From: Paraescarpia echinospica
Lineage: Eukaryota; Annelida; Polychaeta; Sabellida; Siboglinidae
Assembly (NCBI GenBank): GCA_020002185.1
Contig: JAHLWY010000239.1
Location: 1 to 64,000 of the forward strand
Direction: 5' to 3'
DNA length: 64,000 bases
Part shown: piece by piece, positions 1-9,600 of the stretch
Layout: every line of letters starts with the position of its first letter
How positions within the stretch are numbered: the first letter of the stretch is position 1
Notes under the pieces: generated by a model
What the model saw: the letters and a program-made list of their open reading frames with translations, nothing else
What the model was told of the DNA's origin: nothing
Database searches by the model: none
Translations under genes and position numbers: made by a program

Positions 1-3000
1 GGAAAATTTGACGAAGTAAACCTCGTTAGTCTACGGGGGATCGGCATGTATAATTTTCCTATAGCATCACGACCCGTCGCGCTATCGAGACGCTGTCTTC
101 TGCTCCGTGTTCGCCCCGCCGAGGGGAAGCGTACGCTTCAAACCGAATCCCGATATTCGCAGTGTCACCGATTCCGTGAGTGATTTGGTATAAATGCTGA
201 AATTTGACTAAGTAAAACTCGTTAGTCTACGGGGGATCGGCATGTATAATTTTCCTATAGCATGATGACCCGTCGAGCTATCGAGACGCGGTCTGATGCT
301 CCGTGTTCGCGCCGCCGAGGGCAAGCGTACCCTTCAAACCGCATCCCGATATTCGCAGTATCATCCATTCCGTGAGTGATTTGGTAAGAAATGCTGAAAT
401 TTGACTAAGTAAAACTCCATAGTCTACGAGGGATCGGAATGATTAACTCCCGCCGTTTACCCGCGCTGACTTCTATGGCGAGCGAGGCCTTTGGTATAAA
501 GGGAGTCATATTTACTCCCGCCGTTTACCCGCGCTTATTTCTGAAAATTTGACGAAGTAAAACTCGTTAGTCTACGGGGGATCGACATGTATAATTTTCC
601 TATAGCATCACGACCCTTCGAGCTATCGAGACGCGGTGTGATGCTCCGTGTTCGCGCCGCCGAGGGCAAGCGTACGCTTCAAACTGCATCCCGATATTCG
701 TAGCATCACCGATTGCGTGAGTGATTTGATAAGAAATGCTGAAATTTGACGAAGTAAAACGTGTTATTCTACGGGGGATCGGAATTATTTACTCCCGCCG
801 TTTACCCGCGTTGATTTCTATGGCGAGCGAGGCATTTGGTATAAAGGGTGTCATATTTAATCCCGCCGTTTTCCCGCGCTTTTTTCTGAAAATTTGACGA
901 AGTAAAACTCGTTAGTCTACATGGTATCGGTATGTATAATTTTCGTATAGCATCACGACCCTTCGAGCAATCGAGACGCGGTCTTCTGCTCCGTGTTCGC
1001 GTCTCCGAGGGGAAGCGTACGCTTCAAACCGCACCCCGATATTCGCAGTATCACCGATTCCGTGAGTGATTTGGTAAGAAATTCTGAAATGTGATTAAGT
1101 AAAACTCCTTAGTCTACGGGGGTTTTGAATGATTTACTCCCGCCGTTTACCCACGCTTATTTCTGAAAATTTGACGAAGTAAAACTCGTTAGTCTACGGG
1201 AGATCGGCATGTATAATTTTCCTATAGCATCACGACCCGTCGAGCTATCGACACGCGGTCTGATGCTCCGTGTTCGCGCCGCCGAGGGCAAGCGTACGCT
1301 TCAAACTGCATCCCGATATTCGTAGTATCACCGATTTCGTGAGTGATTTAATAAGAAATGCTGAAATTTGACGAAGTAAAACTTGTTAGTCTACGGGGGA
1401 TCGGAATTATTTACTCCCGCCGTTTACCCGCGCTGATTTCTATGGCGAGCGAGGCATTTGGTATAAAGGGTGTCATATTTAATCCCGCCGTTTACCCGCG
1501 CTTTTTTCTGAAAATTTGACGAAGTAAAACTCGTTAGTCTACGGGGGATCGGCATGTATAATTTTCCTATAGCATCACGACCCGTCGAGCTATCGAGACG
1601 CGTTCTTCTGCTCCGTGTTTGCGCCGCCGAGTGCAAGCGTATGCTTCAAACCGCATCCCGATATTCGCAGTATCATCCATTCCGTGAGTGATATGGTAAG
1701 AAATGCTGAAATTTGACTAAGTAAAACTCCTTTGTCTACGGGGGATCGGAATGATTTAATCCCGCCGTTTACCCGCGCTGATTTCTATGGCGAGCAAGGT
1801 ATTTGGTACAAATGGAGTCATATTTACTCCCGCCGTTTATCCGCGCTTATTTCTGAAAATTTGACGAAGTAAAACTCGTTAGTCTACGGGGGATCGACAT
1901 GTATAATTTTCCTATAGCATCGCGACCCTTCGAGCTATCGAGACGCGGTGTGATGCTCCGTGTTCGCGCCGCCGAGGGCAAGCGTACGCTTCAAACTGCA
2001 TCCCGATATTCGTAGCATCACCGATTGCGTGAGTGATTTGATAAGAAATGCTGAAATTTGACGAAGTAAAACGTGTTATTATACGGGGGATCGGAATTAT
2101 TTACTCCCGCCGTTTACCCGCGTTGATTTCTATGGCGAGCGAGGCATTTGGTATAAAGGGTGTCATATTTAATCCCGCCGTTTTCCCGCGCTTTTTTCTG
2201 AAAATTTGACGAAGTAAAACTCGTTAGTCTACGGGGGATCGGCATTTATAATTTTCGTATAGCATCACGACCCTTCGAGCTATCGAGACGCGGTCTTCTG
2301 CTCCGTGTTCGCGCCGCCGAGGGGAAGCGTACGCTTTAAAACCGCATCCCGATATTCGCAGCATCACCGACTCCGTTAGTGAATTGGTAAGAAATGCTGA
2401 CATTTGATTAAGTAAAACTCCTTAGTCTACTGGGGATCGGAATGATTTACTCCCGCCGTTTACCCGCGCTGATTTCTATGGCGAGCGAGGCATTTGATAC
2501 AAAGGAAGTCATATTTACTCCCGCCGTTTACCCGCGCTTATTTCTGAAAATTTGACGAAGTAAAACCCGTTAGTCTACGTGGGATCGGCATGTATAATTT
2601 TCCTATAGCATCACGACCCGTCGAGCGATCGAGACGCGGTCTGATGCTCCGTGTTCGCGCCGCCGAGGGCAAGCGTACCCTTCAAACCGCATCCCGATAT
2701 TCGCAGTATCATCAATTCCGTGAGTGATTTGGTAAGAAATGCTGAAATTTGACTAAGTAAAACTCCATAATCTACGGGGGATCGGAATGATTAACTCCCG
2801 CCGTTTACCCGCGCTGACTTCTATGGCGAGCGAGGCCTTTGGTATAAAGGGAGTCATATTTACTCCCGCCGTTTACCCGCGCTTATTTCTGAAAATTTGA
2901 CGAAGTAGAACTCGTTAGTCTACGGGGGATCGACATGTATAATTTTCCTATAGCATCACGACCCGTCGAGCTATCGAGACGCGGTCTGATGCTCCGTGTT

Positions 3001-4650
3001 CGCGCCGCCGAGGGCAAGCGTACGCTTCAAACTGCATCCCGATATTCGTAGTATCACCGATTGCGTGAGTGATTTGATAAGAAATGCTGAAATTTGACGA
3101 AGTAAAACTTGTTAGTCTACGGGGGATCGGAATTATTTACTCCCGCCGTTTACCCGCGCTGATTTCTATGGCGAGCGAGGCATTTGGTATAAAGGGTGTC
3201 ATATTTAATCCCGCCGTTTACAAGCGCTTTTTTCTGAAAATTTGACGAAGTAAAACTCGTTAGTCTACGGGGGATCGGCATGTATAATTTTCCTATAGCA
3301 TCACGACCCGTCGAGCTATCGAGACACGTTCTTCTGCTCCGTATTTGCGCCGCCGAGTGCAAGCGTATGCTTCAAACCGCATCCCGATATTCGCAGTATC
3401 ATCCATTCCGTGAGTGATATGGTAAGAAATGCTGAAATTTGACTAAGTAAAACTCCTTTGTCTACGGGGGATCGGAATGATTTAATCCCGCCGTTTACCA
3501 GCGCTGATTTCTATGACGAGCAAGGTATTTGGTACAAAGGGAGTCATATTTACTCCCGCCGTTTATCCGCGCTTATTTCTAAAAATTTGACGAAATAAAA
3601 CCCGTTAGTCTACGTGGGATCGGCATGTTTAATTTTCCTATAGCATCACGACCCTTCGAGCTATCGAGAATCGGTCTGATGCTCCGTGTTCGCGCCGCCG
3701 AGGGCAAGCGTACGCTTCAAACCGCATCCCGATATTCGCAGTATCACCGATTGCGTGAGTGATTTGGTAAGAAATGCTGAAATGTGATTAAGTAAAACTC
3801 CTTAGTCTACGGGGGTTTGGAATGATTTACTCCCGCCGTTTACCTGCGCTGATTTCTATGGCGAGCGAGGCATTTGGTAAAAAAGGAATCATATTTACTC
3901 CCGCCGTTTACCCACGCTTATTTCTGAAAATTTGACGAAGTAAAACTCGTTAGTCTACGGGAGATCGGCATGTATAATTTTCCTATAGCATCACGACCCG
4001 TCGAGCTATCGAGACGCGGTCTGATGCTCCGTGTTCGCGCCGCCGAGGGCAAGCGTACGCTTCAAACTGCATCCCGATATTCGTAGTATCACCGATTGCG
4101 TGAGTGATTTTATAAGAAATGCTGAAATTTGACGAAGTAAAACTTGTTAGTCTACGGGGGATCGGAATTATTTACTCCCGCCGTTTACCCGCGCTGATTT
4201 CTATGGCGAGCGAGGCATTTGGTATAAAGGGTGTCATATTTAATCCCGCCGTTTACCCGCGCTTTTTTCTGAAAATTTGACGAAGTAAAACTCGTTAGTC
4301 TACGGGGGATCGGCATGTATAATTTTCCTATAGCATCACGACTCGTCGAGCTATCGAGATGCGTTCTTCTGCTCCGTGTTTGCGCCGCCGAGTGCAAGCG
4401 TATGCTTCAAACCGCAACCCGATATTCGCAGTATCATCCATTCCGTGAGTGATATGGTAAGAAATGCTGAAATTTGACTAAGTAAAACTCCTTTGTCTAC
4501 GGGGGATCGGAATGATTTAATCCCGCCGTTTACCCGCGCTGATTTCTATGGCGAGCAAGGTATTTGGTACAAATGGAGTCATATTTACTCCCGCCGTTTA
4601 TCCACGCTTATTTCTGAAAATTTGACGAAATAAAACTCGTTAGTCCTCGG
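1..4650. repeat. Satellite array, ~345-bp composite unit
   Basis: Tandem array. The segment beginning AAAATTTGACGAAG recurs near 543, 888, 1165, 1510, 1855, 2200, 2545, 2890, 3235, 3580, 3925, 4270 and 4615, i.e. about every 345 bp with one shortened unit. Each unit has a ~195-bp part A, containing a GTATAATTTTCCTATAGCATC box, and a ~150-bp part B that carries the CTCCCGCCGTTTACCCGCGC box twice. Unit variants recur in a higher-order way: the variant with CGTTCTTCTGCTCC is at about 1600, 3330 and 4365, spaced by 5 and 3 units. No credible gene is present; the ~70-codon open frames in it are repeat copies of one another. It abuts the left tip of E1 directly. Confidence 0.93.
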
Positions 4651-4652
4651 GG

Positions 4653-4841
4653 AGTAGTGGTTCCGGTTTCGCCATCCCCGGAAGTGACCTAAGATCAGTA
4701 TGATTATAGTAAACGTCAAAGTGATTGATGGGGGTCATGAGAAAGAGGGTGTTGCCCTCTACTAACTGAGGAGGCATTAAAAGGGTGAATGTCGGCCTCT
4801 AGTGACTAATTAAGTACTAATTAGTAACAAATGAATAGCGC
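4653..4841 (+). repeat. E1 left terminal inverted repeat
   Basis: Pairs with 21969-22236 read on the minus strand. Shared blocks in order: the AGTAGT tip, CGCCATCCCCGGAAGTGACC, GTGATTGATGGGGGTCATGA, GAGAAAGAGGGTGT, CCTCTAGTGACTAAT, and AAGTACTAATTAGTAACAAA. The right copy has an extra ~46 bp after CCTAAGATC. Confidence 0.9.
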
Positions 4842-4950
4842 CTTCACTAGAGGGAAGCACTAGCAATAACTAAAAGGTTATGTAATGGTTATGAGTAGCG
4901 CATTCACTAGAGGGTAGCACTAGCAATAGCTAATGGTTATGTAATGGTTA
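4831..4950. repeat. Subterminal ~60-bp tandem duplication in E1
   Basis: Two imperfect copies of ~60 bp. Each reads from ATGARTAGCG through CACTAGAGGG, AGCACTAGCAATA and GGTTATGTAATGGTTATG. The copies lie between the left TIR and the first gene. No function is visible. Confidence 0.8.
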
Positions 4951-5004
4951 TGTCGTGTGCTGACATCTAGTGACTAATCTTCCCCTAGTGACTGAAAAGC
5001 GACG

Positions 5005-5679
5005 ATGGTGGTGCATATAGGCGACCGTGACGTGGTCGGCGCACCAGATGTTGCTATGGACGGAAAGTGGAAGCACCCTTTTACGTGTATAGTGTCCGGC
5101 CCTACGGGGTGCGGGAAGACTACTTTCGTTGTACGCCTGTTAAAGTTTGCTTCGTGTATGATTTCGCCGCCACCGGAGAAAATTCTGTGGTGTTACGGCC
5201 AGTGGCAGGCCGCTTACGACTCTATGTCCGGCGTAGAATTTGTAGACGGTTTGCCGGATCCGTCGCTGCTGGACGCCAAAACGAGGACGCTTCTAGTGCT
5301 CGATGACCTGATGTCGGAGACTGATAGTAGCGTCACGACTTTGTTTACTAAAAAAAGTCACCACTGCAACGCGTCCGTCGTACAGCTTTTGCAGAATCTC
5401 TTTCCGAAAGGGAAAGAAAATCGCACAATCAGTTTAAACGCGCAGTATATGGTCCTCTTCAAGAGTCCCCGGGACGCTGGACAAGTAGGCCACCTGGCGA
5501 AGCAGATGTACCCGGGTAGGGTCAACTACATGGTGGAGGCGTACAAAGATGCCACGTCGGCCGCCTACGGTTACCTCGTGGTGGATCTCAAACAGGAAAC
5601 GCCGGAAACCATGCGCCTGCGTACGGAAATTTTCCCCGACGACCCCGTTCAGTACGTCTATGTGCCGACGAGACTATAA
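5005..5679 (+). CDS. DNA-packaging ATPase (A32/FtsK-HerA type)
   Basis: 224-residue P-loop ATPase expected to pump element DNA into the capsid. A Walker A motif GPTGCGKT lies at residues 32-39 and a Walker B LLVLDD at 96-101. The size and the spacing of the motifs fit the short packaging ATPases of Polintons, adintoviruses and virophages (family knowledge). The first ATG follows a non-coding stretch after the left TIR. It is the first gene of the plus-strand virion module, and its stop codon overlaps a TATAAAAAAGG box serving the next gene. The frame is intact with no missing motif. Confidence in the family is high; packaging activity is inferred. Confidence 0.93.
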   Translation: MVVHIGDRDVVGAPDVAMDGKWKHPFTCIVSGPTGCGKTTFVVRLLKFASCMISPPPEKILWCYGQWQAAYDSMSGVEFVDGLPDPSLLDAKTRTLLVLDDLMSETDSSVTTLFTKKSHHCNASVVQLLQNLFPKGKENRTISLNAQYMVLFKSPRDAGQVGHLAKQMYPGRVNYMVEAYKDATSAAYGYLVVDLKQETPETMRLRTEIFPDDPVQYVYVPTRL

Positions 5680-5685
5680 AAAAGG
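5675..5685 (+). promoter_or_regulatory. TATA box overlapping the ATPase stop
   Basis: TATAAAAAAGG starts two bases before the ATPase TAA and about 40 nt before the ATG at 5719. Spacing and sequence fit a core promoter for the following gene cluster. Confidence 0.6.
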
Positions 5686-5718
5686 CGGGAGGCGCCGCGA
5701 CCGCCGTCAGTCGGCAGG

Positions 5719-6063
5719 ATGACAGAGCGCGTGAAGAGGCACATCCTTGCCCTGCAGCTGTTGCGCCGCTACAAGGGGAATACGAATCTGAGAAAGGCGG
5801 TAATCACTCACGCGGACGCCGACCTCATCTGCAGTCTGGCCGACTGCGCGTATAACATTCTGCGAGGGAACGTGAAATTGACGCCTAAAAACCGAAAAGT
5901 GCTGTTAAAGTACAGGAACAATTTGCGCAAGTTAGCGTCGAAAAAAGTAGCCATCAAACGGAAGAGGGCCGTCCTGCAGACGGGTTCGGGCGCGTTTCTG
6001 ACGCCGCTGCTGGCGCCGTTGGCGAGCACCTTTCTGCCCCTCCTCAGGCAGGCTTTCGGTTGA
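5719..6063 (+). CDS. Small basic conserved Polinton protein with hydrophobic C-terminus
   Basis: 114 residues. The N-terminal two-thirds is helical and lysine/arginine-rich; residues ~70-90 hold a dense basic run (KLASKKVAIKRKR). The C-terminal ~20 residues are hydrophobic (FLTPLLAPLASTFLPLL). From general knowledge, proteins with this layout (basic helical body, then a GGFLPALLAPL-like tail) recur beside the ATPase in invertebrate Polinton-like elements; I cannot name a proven function. A virion core or membrane-active role would be plausible. It begins ~40 nt after a TATA box, and its TGA overlaps the ATG of the next gene (TGATG). Confidence 0.75.
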   Translation: MTERVKRHILALQLLRRYKGNTNLRKAVITHADADLICSLADCAYNILRGNVKLTPKNRKVLLKYRNNLRKLASKKVAIKRKRAVLQTGSGAFLTPLLAPLASTFLPLLRQAFG

Positions 6064-6776
6064 TGCAGCACGCGAAGAAGATGGCGCTGGTAGACCCCCG
6101 GTTGGTGGAGCGACTACTTCCGTTACTATCGCAACCGACTACGACCACGTCGCGTGTGATGAGTAGCCTGGACGGCGATATGAAAGCCGTTCTCGAGCGT
6201 GCAGATTTATCCGAAGGCGAAAAGGTGGTGGCGTACAATCAACTGCTGAGTCGTTACAACGCCATGGAGGCGTCTCGCGCGCAGCAGCCGATGCGCGTGT
6301 CCGTAGTGAAGAACGAGTCATCGTCCGATCAGCCGCCGGCGCCGCCGCCGCCGTCACCTACGTCTGATCAATTACCGGGGGAGATGGAGAGCGAGGTCGT
6401 GAAGAGCGTACCGAAAGTGCTGAAAGAAAAGGCCCGCCTCCTGTTGACGCGACTGAAGGCCGACCCGCTGATTCGCTGGAACGATCGAGCGGAGCTCGTG
6501 TACGACGGTACGCCTATCGCCGGAAGCAATATGGTAGATCTCGTGAACGATCTCATGCGAACGCGTAAGAGGACCCCCGCGCCGGTTGGCTGGGAAGCGT
6601 TCGGCGACCATATAAGGCGCCTGAACGTCCCTATGGAATTCGTCGGCAACCCCCAGCGTCGGGCGTATATACACCGCGAGCAGAAGCGAAAGGGGCGCAC
6701 TCGGTCCGTCGAGCGCGAGCAGAAGCGAAAGGGGCGCACGCGGTCCGTCGAGCGTATGCTGTGGTCCAGCTTTTAG
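6060..6776 (+). CDS. Conserved uncharacterised Polinton protein (KKMALVDPR family)
   Basis: 238 residues; start ATG overlaps the upstream stop as TGATG. It is homologous to the E2 protein at 38273-39256. Both carry KKMALVDPR near the start of the shared part, then a helical ERxDxxEGEKVVxYNQxLSRYN stretch, an acidic/proline-rich spacer, a VPKxxKxKARxLL helix, and a C-terminal domain around WNDRxExxY, PGSNxVDLVNDxxR and PVGWExF. Those conserved tracts argue for a folded C-terminal domain. The E1 form lacks the C2H2 finger that precedes the shared region in E2. The tail contains a tandem duplication of about 12 residues (EQKRKGRTRSVER twice). The function is unknown; adjacency to virion genes suggests a structural or assembly role. 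Confidence 0.85.
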   Translation: MMQHAKKMALVDPRLVERLLPLLSQPTTTTSRVMSSLDGDMKAVLERADLSEGEKVVAYNQLLSRYNAMEASRAQQPMRVSVVKNESSSDQPPAPPPPSPTSDQLPGEMESEVVKSVPKVLKEKARLLLTRLKADPLIRWNDRAELVYDGTPIAGSNMVDLVNDLMRTRKRTPAPVGWEAFGDHIRRLNVPMEFVGNPQRRAYIHREQKRKGRTRSVEREQKRKGRTRSVERMLWSSF

Positions 6777-6793
6777 CCCGCCCCCCGTAGAGG

Positions 6794-6970
6794 ATGCCCG
6801 CCGCCCGAAGATCAGTACTCGTCGTCGTCGTAGCCGTCGTAATTGCGGCGGTCATCGTAGCCGCCCTCTTGTTCGCCGTATCGTCGTCGGCGCCGCGCGC
6901 TCCATGGCGGTGGTGCCCCGGCGGACTAGTGGTGCGCAACGAGAGCGCCAACAACGCGACGGCTAACTGA
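6794..6970 (+). CDS. Small single-pass membrane protein (58 aa)
   Basis: An ATG 17 nt after the previous stop opens a 58-residue frame. Residues ~8-29 form a strongly hydrophobic helix (VLVVVVAVVIAAVIVAALLF) preceded by ARR, so the N-terminus should be cytosolic. The tail after the helix has two N-glycosylation sequons (NES, NAT) and one tryptophan-rich patch. Its TGA (6968-6970) overlaps the first codon of the integrase reading frame. The frame sits exactly between two accepted genes with almost no spare bases, which supports it as a gene. No family is recognised. Confidence 0.6.
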   Translation: MPAARRSVLVVVVAVVIAAVIVAALLFAVSSSAPRAPWRWCPGGLVVRNESANNATAN

Positions 6971-8022
6971 AGCGCGCCTACTTCGACCCGAAACGGGCAG
7001 GCAGTTATGGCGGCGTCGACGCGTTGCGCCGGTCGGCCGCGTTGCCCAAGCCGGTCGTCGGGCGATGGCTGGCGGCGCAGGACGCCTATACGCTTCACAA
7101 GCCGGTTAGGCGCCGATTTAAGCGACGTCGCGTTATCGTGGGCGGTCGAAACCAGCAGTGGCAAGCCGATCTCGTCGACGTGGCTAAACTGAAAAACCAC
7201 AACGACGGCATAGCGTTCTTATTGACGGTCATCGACGTCTTCTCGAAGCGGGCGTGGTGCGTTCCGTTGAAGCGCAAATCCGGTCCGGCGCTCGTCGCGG
7301 CCTTCGAGGGGCTGCTGTCGTCGTCGCCGCCGCACGTCCTGCAGTCCGACAAGGGGACGGAGTTTCTGAACAGGCCCCTTCAGGCGCTTTTGAGGGCGCG
7401 CGGCGTCCACCATTTCGTGACGAACAACGAGGAGACGAAGGCGAGCGTCGTGGAGCGATTCAATCGTACGCTGAAGACGCGCATGTGGCGGTACTTTACG
7501 AAGCATCAGACGCTGAGGTTCGTGGAGCCGTTGCAGGACTTCGTGCGGTCGTACAACAACGCCTACCATCGAAGCATCGGTAGGACGCCGGCGAGCGTCG
7601 ACGCGTCGAATCAGGAGAGCGTGTGGCAGCGTCTGTACGGCGGCGGAGGGTGTCAAAAAAGCAAGCCGAAACTGCGAGCGGGGGATCGCGTACGCATCAG
7701 CAAGGCGAAGGGCGTCTTCAAGAAGGGGTACATGCCTAACTGGAGCGAAGAGCTTTTCACCGTCGTAGATTCGCACCCGACCGACCCTCCTGTTTACCGA
7801 CTGATGGACGACGCCGGCACGATACTGGACGGCACCTTCTACGGGCTGGAGCTACAAAAAGTGATCGTTGAGAAGGACAAACTATATCGGGTGGAAGCCG
7901 TTCTACAGAGACGTCGTCGACGACGCGGTAAGGGCGAAGAGGTGCTCGTCAAATGGTTCGGCTATCCGGCCTCGTTCAATAGCTGGATCGACGCCAAGGA
8001 GCTCGTGGACTATAAGGGCTGA
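6966..8022 (+). CDS. Polinton integrase (rve/DDE) with C-terminal chromodomain
   Basis: Retroviral-type integrase that would insert E1 DNA. The catalytic triad is visible: Asp in WQADLVDV (codon 7168), Asp in QSDKGTEF (7348) and Glu in VVERFNRT (7453), giving the D,D-35-E spacing. The last ~45 residues match a chromodomain (LYRVEAVL ... VLVKWFGY ... NSWIDAKEL), known in this class for binding histone H3. The frame carries the expected N-terminal region (FDPKRAGSYGGV), but it is preceded by an in-frame TAA at 6963 and has no ATG before the core. The first codon after the stop is CTG at 6966. Expression may need splicing or a non-AUG start, or the start may be lost. Its stop overlaps the next ATG (TGATG). 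Confidence 0.9.
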
Positions 8023-8171
8023 TGGCGACGCGCTGTTGGACGGAATACGCAGAGCGCTGGAGACTTTCTTCCGACGTCCGGCGCCGCTACCGTTGTCGCT
8101 GCGACCGATGCTATCGACGTCGCCCGCAACGTCGGCGAACTCGCTCTATGATTTATCTGCGTGACCTATAA
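8022..8171 (+). CDS. Tiny arginine/cysteine-rich protein (49 aa)
   Basis: The ATG overlaps the integrase stop (TGATG). The 49-residue product is highly basic with about 18 arginines and a CRCDRC cluster, and ends RRRTRSMIYLRDL. The tail resembles that of the next small ORF (RRRTRSMVCLRG), which suggests duplication. Size and arginine content recall protamine-like or adenovirus mu-like core peptides, but that is inference. The GC-rich composition makes arginine codons common, so a chance frame is possible. Confidence 0.45.
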   Translation: MATRCWTEYAERWRLSSDVRRRYRCRCDRCYRRRPQRRRTRSMIYLRDL

Positions 8172-8186
8172 GAGTTGACGCGTTGG

Positions 8187-8369
8187 ATGCGCCACGCGGG
8201 GTGCTGGCGACTGCACGAGGCGGGGCTGTGCAACGGCTTTTCGTTTTTTTTTGTAAGGGGACCGTGCTGTATTAGTAGACTGCCGAGGCGAAGAGAGCCG
8301 CGCCACCAACACCGCCGTCGCCCCCACGCCCGTCGACGAACTCGCTCTATGGTGTGCCTGCGCGGATAA
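8187..8369 (+). CDS. Second small arginine/cysteine-rich protein (60 aa)
   Basis: 60 codons from ATG 8187. The N-terminal half has four cysteines and a hydrophobic NGFSFFFV stretch; the C-terminal half is arginine/histidine-rich and ends in the same RRRTRSM motif as the preceding 49-residue ORF. The two share a nearly identical DNA tail, CGAACTCGCTCTATG, at about 8140 and 8340. The function is unknown; it is a candidate DNA-condensing peptide. Coding status is uncertain because there is no independent support. Confidence 0.4.
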   Translation: MRHAGCWRLHEAGLCNGFSFFFVRGPCCISRLPRRREPRHQHRRRPHARRRTRSMVCLRG

Positions 8370-8442
8370 AGGAACGGCGCCGTAGCGTCGGACGGCAGTA
8401 GCGCGATGTGTGCGGACGAGACGACAGCAGCAGTAGCAGCCA

Positions 8443-8769
8443 ATGCAGAAGCCGCCCACCGCCGTCGACTCAGGCGCATTTGTCGCTACACCCGTCGACG
8501 CCTCATGCGTCTCTGTGGGTGCGCCCGATGCCGTCGACGCCTCCTCCGTCACGAGCGTTCCTTGGCGTCTCTGCGGCAACGAATGCCCTAAGGCCGAGAT
8601 CGTCTTCCTGTGCCAGATCGTCGTCCTGTACACGGTGATCGTCGTCAGTATATACAATCTAACGCGCGGCACGGCCGACTCCAACCTGTGGACGGCGCTG
8701 CTGAGTAGTTGCCTCGGCTACCTACTGCCGAGTCCGTCTATGAGGAGGCGCGATGGCGTCGTCGTCTGA
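8443..8769 (+). CDS. Conserved Polinton membrane protein
   Basis: 108 residues. Residues 1-45 are polar and low in complexity. The conserved half follows: an ECPKAEIVFLCQIVVLYTVI helix, the YNLTRG turn, then LWTALLSSCLGYLLPSPSM. Both segments are membrane-helix-like. From family knowledge, this pairing (helix, SIYNLT, LW-LLSS-GYLLP) is widespread just upstream of the penton gene in Polinton-like elements. It overlaps the next gene by 17 nt. Another open frame (8406-8591) runs through its N-terminal half and is arginine-rich. Confidence 0.8.
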   Translation: MQKPPTAVDSGAFVATPVDASCVSVGAPDAVDASSVTSVPWRLCGNECPKAEIVFLCQIVVLYTVIVVSIYNLTRGTADSNLWTALLSSCLGYLLPSPSMRRRDGVVV

Positions 8770-9598
8770 CTTTTACGTCACGTTGCCGAGCAACGCGTCT
8801 ATGAAGGCGCACCCCGAAAACACGTTGACGCACTACACGACGAATCTGCCGCAGCGCGTCGACCTGTCGGGGGAGTGGGAATGCGGCCTGGTGTCGCTAC
8901 AGTACACGCATAGCTGGTACAATGTGAGGCCGGTGGACGCCTACTTCTTCGTGGCGTGCGAGAGGGGGGAGGTGGGCTTTTTCACCACCGAGGACGGGGG
9001 AAAAATTGCCCGTCAGGCCAACATTCCGCACGGCTTTTACAGCAACGCCAAAAAGCTGATGCGCAAAATCAACGAGGCGTTGGCGAAACTGAGCACCGAC
9101 ACGGTCAAGGTGCGAATAGTGTACAGCGCCATCACTAATCGGATGACGTTGCTTCTATCGCCGGGCGTCGAAATTAACATGCCGCGGGACGGGCGCCTGA
9201 GCCGGATACTAGGCTTCGAGTCGGACTATATCGCGAGTTACGGGACGCCCGCGGACGGCGGCGCCCTGCCCCCGGGGTACATGTTCGAGTGCGAGGCGCC
9301 CCACCCGGTGGACCTGAGCGGCGGCGTCGACACCCTGTTCGTGTACGCGGACATCGTGGAGACGCGCATCGTCGGCGACGTATTCGCCCCCCTCATCCGA
9401 GCCGTCCCCGTCCACGGTTTGAACGGCAGCATCGTATCGAACATCTTCGACCGCGTCCAATACGCGCCGCTCCTGCGGCGCCAATTCGATTCGATTGAGA
9501 TAGATATAAGAGACGACCTCGGTCAGTCGATACCATTTGAGAACGGAAAAGTCGTGACGACGCTTCACGTCCGACGCCGCAAGTCGAAACTGTTCTGA
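8753..9598 (+). CDS. Penton-like minor capsid protein (single jelly-roll)
   Basis: 281 residues. The N-terminus SSSDFYVTLPSNASMKAHPE, followed by LTHYTTNLPQRVDLSGEWE, is typical of the Polinton/adintovirus penton family, which forms the capsid vertices. The body is beta-rich, and the C-terminal DDLGQSIPFENGKVVTTLHV followed by a basic end is also characteristic. It starts inside the upstream membrane-protein gene and ends 2 nt before the next ATG. The frame is intact. Assignment to the minor capsid family is strong; vertex location is family knowledge. Confidence 0.88.
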   Translation: MASSSDFYVTLPSNASMKAHPENTLTHYTTNLPQRVDLSGEWECGLVSLQYTHSWYNVRPVDAYFFVACERGEVGFFTTEDGGKIARQANIPHGFYSNAKKLMRKINEALAKLSTDTVKVRIVYSAITNRMTLLLSPGVEINMPRDGRLSRILGFESDYIASYGTPADGGALPPGYMFECEAPHPVDLSGGVDTLFVYADIVETRIVGDVFAPLIRAVPVHGLNGSIVSNIFDRVQYAPLLRRQFDSIEIDIRDDLGQSIPFENGKVVTTLHVRRRKSKLF

Positions 9599-9600
9599 CG

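Noticed and set aside
1424..4397. 70-codon minus frames repeated in the satellite
   Set aside because: They are the same satellite segment three times; no coding features.
7007..7192. ATG 7007 as the integrase start
   Set aside because: It is in a different frame from the integrase.
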